Positions 24,793-33,134 of a stretch of 64,000 bases of DNA are shown here, piece by piece (position 1 is the first letter of the stretch; each line of letters starts with the position of its first letter). The notes under the pieces are model-generated. The model ran no database searches. It was not told the DNA's origin and was given only the letters and a program-made list of their open reading frames with translations. A program made the translations under genes and the position numbers. This DNA comes from an uncultured Prevotellaceae bacterium (GTDB lineage Bacteria; Bacteroidota; Bacteroidia; Bacteroidales; Muribaculaceae): contig CAMZFV010000002.1 of the NCBI GenBank assembly GCA_947306175.1, forward strand, positions 62,001 through 126,000, given 5' to 3'.

Positions 24793-25920
24793 TTACAATC
24801 GTTCCATCCAGTGGGAAAGGAAGACGTCGTTGATGGAATAGATGGTGCCGTCGAGGGTTACTTCGTCATTTAGAAGGCCTTTTTCGCACAGGGCTTCGGC
24901 AAGACGCAGTGATGCCGATGCGGTGCCGATGTGGTGCCTTCCCAGAAATTGCGCTGAAGTGATTTGGCGAACACTTCCCTCCTTGGCGACAGCGATAAGG
25001 TAGCTCCATTGTTTAACCGTAAGCATTTGCCGGTATTGCAGATATACGGCTTCGCCTTGTTTCATCAACAGGTCGCAGGCTGCCTTGACCTCCTCGATGC
25101 CGATGTGCTGGGTTCCGCCAGCAAATACTGTGTGGCACAACTGCTGGGTGTAGTATGTGTGGCGCCGAGTCCAATCCAGGATGAATTGAATAGCCTCGTC
25201 AGTGATGTCTCGATCATTCTCGTTAAATAAGTGTCGGATGAATGTGCTATAGGACTGTTCGCTGATTCTACCCAATGAAACGAACGTTGTGCTGGAGTAA
25301 AACGGTTTTTTCTCGTTGGTGAAAATGTCGGCCATCAGGTGCTTTTTGCTTCCGCAATAGATAAACGTCAGGTTGTGCGTCTGCTGGATATAGGTGCGCA
25401 GCAGCGCCTCCATGTTCTGCTCTGGATATTCGCGTATCTGCTGGAATTCGTCAATGGCAATGACGATATGAACATCTTGACTGTCAAGAAACTCCAAAAG
25501 GCCTCGCAGGGTGTATTCTTTCTCGTGGGCTGTCTGGTAGGCGATTTGTAACTGTGGTTCTCCAGTAATGTTGTCAAATGTCAGTTGTGGCTTCATCGAC
25601 TTGATGAAGGTCATTAATTTGTCCCCAATGCTGGTTTTGGGTTTGAAAGACTTCATAGTGGCCTCGGCCAACAGTTTAATGAAATCATCAATATTGCGTG
25701 AAGAGAAGATGTCAAGGTAGATGGTGTGTATCTCTGGGTGGACATCGGCAATCTCATCAAACAGGCGCAATAATAACCCAGTCTTGCCCATGCGGCGTTG
25801 AGATATCAACGCCATGTCGGTGTGGTTGAGGCAGTTACTTAACATCAGCCTCAACTCTTCCTCGCGGTCGCAAAATAGTTCCTTTGACTCGTATGATTTA
25901 ATAGTGAACGGATTTTTCAT
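24793..25920 (-). CDS. AAA-type ATP-binding protein (archaeal ATPase-like family)
   Basis: 375 residues. A P-loop ATPase (PF01637-like) with Walker A in ISQRRMGKTGLLLRLF near residue 45 and Walker B in IVIAIDEFQQI near residue 158, then a YCGSKKHLM sensor-like strand. The C-terminal third is a winged-helix-like region (KQGEAVYLQYRQMLTVKQWSYLIAVAKEG, SAQFLGRHHIGTASASLRLAEALCEKGLL). Such proteins are numerous in Bacteroidales; function unknown, with a STAND-like regulatory or DNA-binding role possible. Its promoter carries three repeats of a dyad operator. Confidence 0.85.
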   Translation of the reverse strand: MKNPFTIKSYESKELFCDREEELRLMLSNCLNHTDMALISQRRMGKTGLLLRLFDEIADVHPEIHTIYLDIFSSRNIDDFIKLLAEATMKSFKPKTSIGDKLMTFIKSMKPQLTFDNITGEPQLQIAYQTAHEKEYTLRGLLEFLDSQDVHIVIAIDEFQQIREYPEQNMEALLRTYIQQTHNLTFIYCGSKKHLMADIFTNEKKPFYSSTTFVSLGRISEQSYSTFIRHLFNENDRDITDEAIQFILDWTRRHTYYTQQLCHTVFAGGTQHIGIEEVKAACDLLMKQGEAVYLQYRQMLTVKQWSYLIAVAKEGSVRQITSAQFLGRHHIGTASASLRLAEALCEKGLLNDEVTLDGTIYSINDVFLSHWMERL

Positions 25921-25947
25921 CAGACAGAATATTATTTAATGATGCCG

Positions 25948-25979
25948 CAAAGATAGATACAAATTTTTGATTACGCAAA
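25948..25979 (-). promoter_or_regulatory. Promoter of the AAA ATPase gene
   Basis: Minus-strand TTTTG (complement 25976-25980), 20-nt spacer, perfect TATCTTTG (complement 25948-25955), 27 nt before the ATG. The -33 element lies inside the first operator copy. Confidence 0.65.
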
Positions 25980-26025
25980 ATGTGTACCACAAAATGTGTA
26001 ATGATTATTACGCAAAATGTGTAAT
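25971..26025. promoter_or_regulatory. Three copies of a TTACGCAAAATGTGTAA-type operator
   Basis: Copies at 25971-25987, about 25988-26002 and 26008-26025 share cAAAATGTGTA; the first and third begin TTACGCAAAATGTGTA. Each full copy is an imperfect dyad (TTACgCA / TGtGTAA). Copy one covers the -33 box of the AAA ATPase promoter, so binding there should repress or activate it. Confidence 0.65.
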
Positions 26026-26044
26026 GGGTGGGGTGGTGTAGGGC

Positions 26045-26935
26045 TTACTGGCGGAATTGGCTTGGAGTCATGCCCGTCATGCGCTTGAAAAATTTGGTCA
26101 AAAACGACTGGTTGGGGAAGTTCATATCATCGCAGATGCGGGTAATGGGCTTGTCGGTGTGCAGCAGGTCGATTTTGATGCGCGTGACTAGTGCCTCGTC
26201 AATCCACTGTTTGGCGCTTCGGCCACTTGCCTGCTTGACGACTGTGCTCAGGTAACGCGGGGTGATGCACAGGCGCGAGGCATAGAACTCGATGGTGTGG
26301 TGCTCGGGGGCAAATTCGCTAACCAATTGGATGAAATCGGTGAACAGGCGCTGCTCGCGCGACTGGTTCTTGCGGTCGGTCTGCTCCTGACGGCTCCACA
26401 GGTGATCCACATACCACAGCAGGGCGCTCACCAGGTGTAGTGTCACTTGGCTGCTGCCGTCTGGCTGCTTCAAGTGCCGGTAGAGCATGAGGTGCAACTG
26501 GTCGAGATACTCCAGATGGGCTGGCTCCAGATGAATCTGGAAATCGCGCAGATGCCCGTCAAATGCCCTAGGGATGCGGTTGCCGATGGCGAGAGAGAAC
26601 AGTTCGTCGCTGATGGACAGGCCAATGCCTTGAACGTCGGGGGCGGCGTCCTTGTACTGTAAGATGCCGTTGCTGCCCAGGAATACCAGATCCCCGACCT
26701 CAAATCGCCGCTCCATCATGTTGATGATGGGTGCTGTCCAGCCATTCTTGACGACGAGTAATCGCATCTCGGGCATGAGCGTAGGCTGGTCGATGAGTTG
26801 GTCCTTGATGAGGCCGATTTGCACGTTGCGCGCGACGGCCAGGTTGCGCGATATATAGTTGTTGGCCGCAGTCTCGTCGTTGCCCTCGACGAGTTGCTTG
26901 AGCTGGGTTAGATTCAATTGTCTCAATTCTGCCAT
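26045..26935 (-). CDS. AraC family transcription regulator
   Basis: 296 residues. The C-terminal 100 residues form the double helix-turn-helix: FYASRLCITPRYLSTVVKQASGRSAKQWIDEALVTRIKIDLLHTDKPITRICDDMNFPNQSFLTKFFKRMTGMTPSQFRQ, the AraC/XylS signature (given here in parts). The N-terminal part (residues 1-180) resembles a cupin-type sensor domain. It is divergent from the efflux operon starting at 27093 and is its likely regulator. A perfect -7 TATCTTTG (complement 26954-26961) lies 18 nt before the ATG. Confidence 0.93.
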   Translation of the reverse strand: MAELRQLNLTQLKQLVEGNDETAANNYISRNLAVARNVQIGLIKDQLIDQPTLMPEMRLLVVKNGWTAPIINMMERRFEVGDLVFLGSNGILQYKDAAPDVQGIGLSISDELFSLAIGNRIPRAFDGHLRDFQIHLEPAHLEYLDQLHLMLYRHLKQPDGSSQVTLHLVSALLWYVDHLWSRQEQTDRKNQSREQRLFTDFIQLVSEFAPEHHTIEFYASRLCITPRYLSTVVKQASGRSAKQWIDEALVTRIKIDLLHTDKPITRICDDMNFPNQSFLTKFFKRMTGMTPSQFRQ

Positions 26936-26953
26936 AATAGTTAGATTTTGAAC

Positions 26954-26988
26954 GCAAAGATAAGAACTTTGGGTCTAAAAACATCAAA
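26954..26988 (-). promoter_or_regulatory. Promoter of the AraC gene
   Basis: Minus-strand TATCTTTG, with TTTG (complement 26985-26988) at a 23-nt spacer, longer than usual. Confidence 0.45.
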
Positions 26989-27040
26989 TTTTTCAAATTA
27001 TTGTACAAAAAAGACATTTTCTTCTTGTTTTGGATATAAG

Positions 27041-27067
27041 TTGAAACGGAATAAGGCAGTAACTTTG
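27041..27067 (+). promoter_or_regulatory. Promoter of the efflux operon
   Basis: Perfect TAACTTTG at 27060-27067, 25 nt before the tolC-like ATG. The only nearby TTG (27041-27043) gives a 16-nt spacer, shorter than usual, which would suit a promoter that needs an activator such as the divergent AraC protein. Confidence 0.5.
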
Positions 27068-27092
27068 CGGTATCAAACCAATTCACAATGAT

Positions 27093-28358
27093 ATGAAACG
27101 GCTAATTTTCACCATTTTCAGTTGTCTGACGCTTGTCGCCAGTGCCCAGACGCTTGAGGAGTGCCAGGATGCTGCAGCGCGCAATTATCCGCTCATCGCC
27201 CAGCATGACCTGATTGCCCGCACGACCGACCTTACCGTCGCCAATATTCAGAAAGGGTGGCTGCCTCAACTGTCGGCAACAGCCCAGGCGACCTACCAGA
27301 GCGCTGTGACCGCATGGCCCGACGAGATGAAAGGGCTGATGCAGCAGATGGGTGTGGACATGAAGGGCCTGGCCAAGGACCAGTACCGCGTGGGGCTAGA
27401 CTTGCAGCAGACGGTGTTTGACGGCGGGGCCATCAGTGCCCAGAAGCAAGTGGCCCGTGAGCAGGGAGCAGTGCAGCAGGCCCAGCTCGACGTCAATTTG
27501 TACCAGGTGCGGCAGCGTGTCAACGAGATGTACTTCGGCCTATTGCTGCTCGACGACCAGATCAGCCTGAACAATGACTTGCAGGAGCAACTCGCCGCCA
27601 GCGAAAAGAAACTCACCTCGATGGTCAAGCACGGTACTGCCGCCCAGTGCGACCTGAACAATGTCAAAGCCGAGCGCCTGAACGTTGTCCAGCAGATGAC
27701 CACCCTGGAGTCGCAGCGCCGTGTACTGATGGCAATGTTGGGCACCTTTTGTGGCATTGAGGTGAAACAGGTGAGCAAGCCTGCTGCCGTTGATGCCGTG
27801 GTGGGCAACAACCGACCTGAACTGCGGCTCATCGATAGCCAGCTGCGCCTTGCCGATGCCCAGGACCGTGCGCTCAAAGCCGCCCTGTTGCCCCGCTTGG
27901 GTGTATTCACTCAGGGTTTCTACGGTTACCCGGGCTACGATATGTTCAAGGACATGATGGGCCGTGAATGGTCGTGGAACGGTATGGTGGGTGCCCGCCT
28001 GACGTGGAACATCGGTGCGCTCTACACCCACCACAATGATAAAGCCAAGGTGCAGTTGCAACGCGAGACGGCCCAAAACCAGCGCGAGGTATTCCTGTTC
28101 AACAACCGCCTGGAACAGATGCAGCAAAACGAGGCCATCGACCGCTACCGCCGCCTCATGGCGCAAGATCAGGAAATCATCACCCTGCGTGAACAAGTGC
28201 GCAAAGCCGCCGAGTCCAAACTCTCGCACGGCATCATTGATGTGAACGACCTGTTGCGTGATATTAACAGTGAGAACGCCGCCCGGGTGCAACAGTCTAT
28301 CCATGAGATAGAGATGCTCAAGCAGATGTATGACTTGAAATATACAACGAACAATTAA
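27093..28358 (+). CDS. TolC family outer membrane efflux protein
   Basis: 421 residues with signal peptide MKRLIFTIFSCLTLVASAQ and the OEP domain that builds the trimeric outer membrane channel and periplasmic helical tunnel. It starts TLEECQDAAARNYPLIAQ, the standard first helix, and shows the two-fold repeat of long coiled helices (RQRVNEMYFGLLLLDDQISLNN; NREVFLFNNRLEQM region). First gene of a five-gene operon with an HlyD adaptor 15 nt downstream. Confidence 0.92.
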   Translation: MKRLIFTIFSCLTLVASAQTLEECQDAAARNYPLIAQHDLIARTTDLTVANIQKGWLPQLSATAQATYQSAVTAWPDEMKGLMQQMGVDMKGLAKDQYRVGLDLQQTVFDGGAISAQKQVAREQGAVQQAQLDVNLYQVRQRVNEMYFGLLLLDDQISLNNDLQEQLAASEKKLTSMVKHGTAAQCDLNNVKAERLNVVQQMTTLESQRRVLMAMLGTFCGIEVKQVSKPAAVDAVVGNNRPELRLIDSQLRLADAQDRALKAALLPRLGVFTQGFYGYPGYDMFKDMMGREWSWNGMVGARLTWNIGALYTHHNDKAKVQLQRETAQNQREVFLFNNRLEQMQQNEAIDRYRRLMAQDQEIITLREQVRKAAESKLSHGIIDVNDLLRDINSENAARVQQSIHEIEMLKQMYDLKYTTNN

Positions 28359-28373
28359 CCAAACAGCATAACG

Positions 28374-29354
28374 ATGAAAAGGATAACTATCATGGCAAGC
28401 GTGGCCCTCATGATGATGATGGCCGCTTGCGGCAAAAAGGAAAAGGCGTTTGACGCCACGGGAACGTTCGAGGCCACCGAGGTGACCATCTCGGCCAAGG
28501 CGACAGGCGAGTTGAAATCCTTTGATGTTACCGAGGGTCAGGTCATCGAGGGCGGCACCCAGGTGGGACGCATCGACACCTATCAACTGGTGCTTAAAAA
28601 GCAGCAGCTTGAGACCCAAAGAGGCCAACTCGCCGCCAACAAGCGGCAACTGTCGTCCAACCGTTCGGCAGCCAGCAGTCAGCAGTTGGACCTGAACAAG
28701 CAACTCTCGTCCATTCAGCAGCAGATTGCCAATGCCCAGCGAGAGCGCCAACGCTTTGCCGAACTTGTCAAGGACGGCGCTGTGCCGCGCAAGCAACTTG
28801 AGGATATTGACAACCAGATCAAGGTGCTGAACCGCCAGCTGGAAGCCACGCGTGACCAAATACGCAGCGCCAACGCCGCACTGGCCGAGCAGGGCAAGGG
28901 CATCGGCGCCCAGATGGACGGCATCGACTCGCAGGTGGCAGGCATCGACGCCCAGCAGCGCCAACTCGATGACCAGATTGCCAATGCCGACATCGTGGCG
29001 CCTTACGAGGGCACCGTGCTGGAAAAATATGTCGAGCAAGGCGAATTTGTCTCGGTGGGCAAGCCGCTGTTCAAGATGGCCGATGTGGACAACATGTTCA
29101 TCCGCGCCTATGTCACCTCGGCCCAGTTGCAGAACATCAAGGTGGGCCAGCCCTGTAAGGTGTTTGCTGACTATGGCAACGGCCAGAAGAAAGAATATCC
29201 TGGCACCATCACTTGGATCTCCAGCCGCTCGGAGTTCACGCCCAAGACCATTTTGACCGATGATGAGCGTGCCGACCTGGTCTATGCCGTCAAGATTGCA
29301 TTCCAGAACGACGGTTATGTGAAAATCGGAATGTACGGGGAGGTGAAGTTTTAG
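28374..29354 (+). CDS. HlyD/YbhG-type periplasmic adaptor lipoprotein
   Basis: 326 residues. A lipoprotein signal with lipobox MMAAC gives a membrane-anchored adaptor. GTFEATEVTISAKATGEL is the first half of the split biotinyl-lipoyl domain, followed by a long coiled-coil hairpin (about residues 75-200, rich in Gln) and the second half NADIVAPYEGTVLEKYVEQGEFVSVGKPLFKMAD. It should link the inner membrane ABC transporter with the TolC channel. A degenerate ctagat repeat separates it from the ABC gene. Confidence 0.93.
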   Translation: MKRITIMASVALMMMMAACGKKEKAFDATGTFEATEVTISAKATGELKSFDVTEGQVIEGGTQVGRIDTYQLVLKKQQLETQRGQLAANKRQLSSNRSAASSQQLDLNKQLSSIQQQIANAQRERQRFAELVKDGAVPRKQLEDIDNQIKVLNRQLEATRDQIRSANAALAEQGKGIGAQMDGIDSQVAGIDAQQRQLDDQIANADIVAPYEGTVLEKYVEQGEFVSVGKPLFKMADVDNMFIRAYVTSAQLQNIKVGQPCKVFADYGNGQKKEYPGTITWISSRSEFTPKTILTDDERADLVYAVKIAFQNDGYVKIGMYGEVKF

Positions 29355-29361
29355 TTACTAT

Positions 29362-29427
29362 CCTCTAGATGCTTTGGAATAACTAGATTGTCTAGATGAT
29401 CTAGAAAAACTAGAGGGTCTGGATGAC
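29362..29427 (+). repeat. ctagat-type degenerate repeat inside the efflux operon
   Basis: Several near-copies of ctagat/ctagaa/ctagag (for example ggaataactagat, tctagatgatctag) fill the 82-nt gap between the HlyD and ABC genes. A related stretch lies between nuoB and nuoCD. Confidence 0.5.
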
Positions 29428-29436
29428 TGATGTCTA

Positions 29437-30897
29437 ATGAATGCGATAACGGTAAATAACGTATCCAAGTCCTATGGCAAGGTCAAGGCACTCGATGATG
29501 TGTCGTTCGCCGTGGGCAAGGGTGAGGTGTTTGGCCTCATCGGGCCTGACGGTGCCGGCAAGACGTCGATGTACCGCATCATGTGTACCTTGCTGCTTCC
29601 CGAGTCTGGCACTGTGACGGTTGACGGCTTTGACAGCGTGCGGCAGATGACCGAAATCCGCCGCAGGGTAGGGTATATGCCCGGCAAGTTCTCGCTCTAT
29701 GAGGACTTGACCGTCGAGGAGAACCTGCACTTCTTCGCCACGCTGTTTGGCACCACTGTCGAGGAAGGTTATGACAGCATCAAGGCGATATACAGCCAGA
29801 TTGAGCGCTTCAAGGACCGCCGGGCAGGAGCCTTGTCGGGTGGCATGAAGCAGAAACTGGCGCTCTCGTGTGCCCTGGTGCATCAACCCAGCGTGCTCTT
29901 CCTCGACGAGCCTACGACAGGCGTTGACCCTGTGTCCCGTAAGGAGTTTTGGGATATGTTGGGCGCCCTCAAGGAGCGTGAAATCACCATCATCGCCTCG
30001 ACGCCCTACCTCGACGAGGTGCGCCGATGTGAACGTGTCGCATTCCTCAATCAAGGCAAGATTCAAGGTATCGGTACACCCGATGAGATTTTGACCCGCT
30101 TTGCCGACATCTTCAATCCTCCAGGTATTGAACATGACCAGAGTGGTGGGGCCAAAGACGAGAACGTCATTGAGGTGGAGCACCTTGTGAAAGCGTTCGG
30201 CTCGTTTCATGCCGTTGACGATATCAGTTTCACCGTCAAGCGGGGAGAAATCTTCGGCTTCCTTGGAGCTAACGGCGCCGGCAAGACCACCGCGATGCAC
30301 ATGCTCACGGGCTTGAACCAACCCACAAGCGGCACTGGCCGCGTGGTGGGCTATGACATCCGCACCGAGCATGAGCAGATCAAGAAACATATCGGCTACA
30401 TGAGTCAACGCTTCTCACTCTATGAGGACCTGACTGTGGCCGAGAATATCCGCCTGTTTGCCGGCATCTACGGCATGAATGATGCGGACATTGCCCGCAA
30501 AACCGATGAATTACTCCAGCGCCTGCAGTTTGCCGAGCACAAGAACACCCTCGTGGCATCGTTGCCCCTGGGCTGGAAACAGAAGTTGGCTTTCTCGGTC
30601 AGCATCTTCCACGAGCCTGGTGTGGTCTTCCTCGACGAGCCCACGGGCGGTGTCGATCCCGCCACGAGGCGGCAGTTCTGGGAATTGATTTATGAAGCGG
30701 CGGGGCGTGGCATCACCGTCTTTGTCACCACCCACTACATGGACGAGGCCGAGTATTGCGACCGCATCTCCATCATGGTGGACGGTAAAATCAAGGCGAT
30801 GGGCACACCAGCCGAATTGAAACTGAAGTTTAACCAGCCCGATATGGACCACGTGTTCACCTATCTGGCCCGACAAGCAACCCGCAGCAGCGATTAA
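29437..30897 (+). CDS. ABC transporter ATPase with two fused nucleotide-binding domains (YbhF-like)
   Basis: 486 residues with two ABC domains in tandem, as in E. coli YbhF. Domain 1: Walker A GPDGAGKT (residues 36-43), signature LSGGMKQK, Walker B VLFLDEPTTGVDP, but the H-loop position reads STPYLDEV without His. Domain 2: Walker A GANGAGKTT (about residue 280), degenerate signature LPLGWKQK, Walker B VVFLDEPTGGVDP, and an intact H-loop TTHYMDEA. The two halves therefore look functionally asymmetric. It drives the two permeases encoded next, the first after only 4 nt. Confidence 0.94.
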   Translation: MNAITVNNVSKSYGKVKALDDVSFAVGKGEVFGLIGPDGAGKTSMYRIMCTLLLPESGTVTVDGFDSVRQMTEIRRRVGYMPGKFSLYEDLTVEENLHFFATLFGTTVEEGYDSIKAIYSQIERFKDRRAGALSGGMKQKLALSCALVHQPSVLFLDEPTTGVDPVSRKEFWDMLGALKEREITIIASTPYLDEVRRCERVAFLNQGKIQGIGTPDEILTRFADIFNPPGIEHDQSGGAKDENVIEVEHLVKAFGSFHAVDDISFTVKRGEIFGFLGANGAGKTTAMHMLTGLNQPTSGTGRVVGYDIRTEHEQIKKHIGYMSQRFSLYEDLTVAENIRLFAGIYGMNDADIARKTDELLQRLQFAEHKNTLVASLPLGWKQKLAFSVSIFHEPGVVFLDEPTGGVDPATRRQFWELIYEAAGRGITVFVTTHYMDEAEYCDRISIMVDGKIKAMGTPAELKLKFNQPDMDHVFTYLARQATRSSD

Positions 30898-30901
30898 CGT
30901 C

Positions 30902-31960
30902 ATGAAACAGTTCGTCTCATTTGTCATCAAGGAAGCCAAGCACATCATGCGTGACAAGCGCACGATGCTGATACTTTTTGGTATGCCACTGGTGCTGATG
31001 CTGATCTTCGGTTTTGCTATCACGACCGATGTCAAGAACGTGCGCACTGTGGTCGTGGCCAGTTCGATGGACCACTTGACCCAGCAGGCTGTGGACCGCC
31101 TGGCAGCCTCGGAGTATTTTACGATTATCCAGGTCGTCGCCACGCCCCGTGATGCTGAGCGCGCCATACGGGCGCAGAAGGCTGATATGGCCATCGTCTT
31201 CGGTCCCGACTTCGCCTCCAAGCACAGCGGTGTGCAGTTTATCGTTGATGGTGCCGACCCCAATATGGCTCAACAATGGACCAATTATGCCACGGGTGTG
31301 CTGCTGAATGCTGACCGCAGCGCTGTCAACACCAAACTGCTGTATAACCCGCAGATGAAGTCGGCCTACAATTTTGTGCCTGCCATCATGGGTATGCTGC
31401 TGATGCTGGTATGCGCCATGATGACATCAATCTCGATTGTGCGTGAGAAAGAGAAGGGCACGATGGAAGTGTTGCTTGTCTCTCCAGTCAAGCCACTGAT
31501 GATCATTATTGCCAAGGCCATTCCTTATCTGGTGCTCGCCTTTGTCATCCTGGTGATTATCTTGATGATGGCCCGGTTTGTGCTGGGTGTGCCGCTGGTG
31601 GGTTCGCTGTTCTGGATTATCGTGATTTCGGTCCTCTACATCCTGTTGGCCCTCTCGCTGGGTCTGCTCATCAGCAATGTGGCCAAGACACAGCTGGTGG
31701 CGCTCCTGCTCTCGGCGATGGTGCTGCTGGTGCCCATTGTGATGCTCAGCGGTATGCTCTTCCCGGTGGAATCGATGCCCACTGTGCTACAGTGGATTTC
31801 GGCCATCGTGCCGCCCCGCTACTACATTGAGGCGATGCGCAAGTTGATGATTATGGGTGTGGGCATCAAGGAGGTGGCCCGCGAGATATTGATTCTCGTG
31901 GGTATGCTTGCTGTACTGATGACATTGGCCCTCGTCAAGTTCAACAAACGACTCGAATAA
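30902..31960 (+). CDS. ABC-2 type permease (YbhS-like)
   Basis: 352 residues with the ABC-2 exporter layout: an N-terminal helix (MLILFGMPLVLMLIFGFAI), a large extracytoplasmic domain (about 140 residues) and five C-terminal helices. The ISIVREKEKGTMEVLLVSPV motif marks the family. Pairs with the next gene as the membrane half of an efflux system for a hydrophobic or cationic substrate, unknown here. Confidence 0.93.
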   Translation: MKQFVSFVIKEAKHIMRDKRTMLILFGMPLVLMLIFGFAITTDVKNVRTVVVASSMDHLTQQAVDRLAASEYFTIIQVVATPRDAERAIRAQKADMAIVFGPDFASKHSGVQFIVDGADPNMAQQWTNYATGVLLNADRSAVNTKLLYNPQMKSAYNFVPAIMGMLLMLVCAMMTSISIVREKEKGTMEVLLVSPVKPLMIIIAKAIPYLVLAFVILVIILMMARFVLGVPLVGSLFWIIVISVLYILLALSLGLLISNVAKTQLVALLLSAMVLLVPIVMLSGMLFPVESMPTVLQWISAIVPPRYYIEAMRKLMIMGVGIKEVAREILILVGMLAVLMTLALVKFNKRLE

Positions 31961-31974
31961 TACATCTGCCTGTC

Positions 31975-33060
31975 ATGACACTGAAATACCTCATACAGAA
32001 AGAATTCACGCAGATCAGGCGCAATGCCTTCCTGCCCAAACTCATCGTGGTGTTCCCCATCATGATCATGTGTGTCATGCCGTGGGTGATGAATATGGAG
32101 GTGAAGAATATCAAGGTGACCGTGGTGGACAACGACCGTTCGTCATTGTCGCAGCAATTGGTACACAGCATCGAGGCCAGTAACTACTTCATCTTCAAGG
32201 GGCAGCAGCCCACCTATCAGGCGGCGCTAGGAGAAATCGAGAAATCGCGTGCCGACGTCGTGATGGTCATTCCGCAGCATTACAGCCGCGACGTGACATT
32301 GGGCAACCAACCGCAGGTGCTCATTGCCGCCAATGCCGTCAACGGCACCAAGGGATCGATGGGTAGTGCCTACTTGACTCAGATTGTCACGGCCCGTGTA
32401 AACCCCGACGTTACCGCGATGCAGTCACGGGTGTCGACCTTGTTCCTGTATAATAAAAACCTGAATTTCAAACTGTTCATGATACCTGCCCTGTTTGCCA
32501 TCGTGATGATGCTCATGACGGGTTTCCTGCCTGCCCTTAATATCGTGGGCGAGAAGGAGGCGGGTACTATCGAGCAGATCAACGTCACACCGGTGAGCAA
32601 GTGGTCGTTCATCCTGGCCAAACTCATCCCCTATTGGATCATCGCCATGTTTGTCATCACCGTGTGCCTGCTGCTGGCTTGGGCAGTCTATGGCATCACC
32701 AGTGCAGGACCGTTATTGCTCATTTACCTGTTGGCCTTGTTGCTGGCCTTGTTCTGGAGTTCGTTTGGACTGATGATTTCCAACTATAGTGACACCATGC
32801 AACAAGCCATCTTTGTGATGTGGTTCTTTGTCGTGATGATGTTGCTGCTCTCGGGCCTGTTCACGCCCACGCGCTCCATGCCGTCATGGGCATACGCCAC
32901 CACCTATGTCAACCCGATGAGTTACTTCGTTGATGCGATACGCACGGTATTTATCCGTGGTGGCGGTCTGTCAGAAATCTGGCATCAGGTACTCGCCCTG
33001 CTGGGCATCGGCACCATCATGGGTGCCTGGGCCATCCTCAGTTACAAGAAAAACTCATAA
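31975..33060 (+). CDS. ABC-2 type permease (YbhR-like)
   Basis: 361 residues, same architecture as the previous gene (N-terminal helix, extracytoplasmic domain, five helices), with the family motif NIVGEKEAGTIEQINVTPV. It lies 14 nt after its partner and is followed by a strong terminator. Order tolC-hlyD-ybhF-ybhS-ybhR gives a complete tripartite exporter. Confidence 0.93.
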   Translation: MTLKYLIQKEFTQIRRNAFLPKLIVVFPIMIMCVMPWVMNMEVKNIKVTVVDNDRSSLSQQLVHSIEASNYFIFKGQQPTYQAALGEIEKSRADVVMVIPQHYSRDVTLGNQPQVLIAANAVNGTKGSMGSAYLTQIVTARVNPDVTAMQSRVSTLFLYNKNLNFKLFMIPALFAIVMMLMTGFLPALNIVGEKEAGTIEQINVTPVSKWSFILAKLIPYWIIAMFVITVCLLLAWAVYGITSAGPLLLIYLLALLLALFWSSFGLMISNYSDTMQQAIFVMWFFVVMMLLLSGLFTPTRSMPSWAYATTYVNPMSYFVDAIRTVFIRGGGLSEIWHQVLALLGIGTIMGAWAILSYKKNS

Positions 33061-33065
33061 ACAAT

Positions 33066-33101
33066 TGTCCCCGCCATCTCGACAAAGAAGTGGCGGGGAC
33101 A
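33066..33101 (+). terminator. Terminator of the efflux operon
   Basis: Perfect 11-bp GC-rich stem (33066-33076 with 33091-33101), loop of 14, then TTTTAT, starting 5 nt after the stop codon. Confidence 0.8.
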
Positions 33102-33134
33102 TTTTATCGGATCCAATATGAATTGTTGGCGGAG

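Noticed and set aside
27540..29039. 499-codon minus-strand frame opposite tolC and hlyD genes
   Set aside because: It spans two real genes and their gap, shows His/Leu-rich composition typical of antisense shadows and has no signal or domain.
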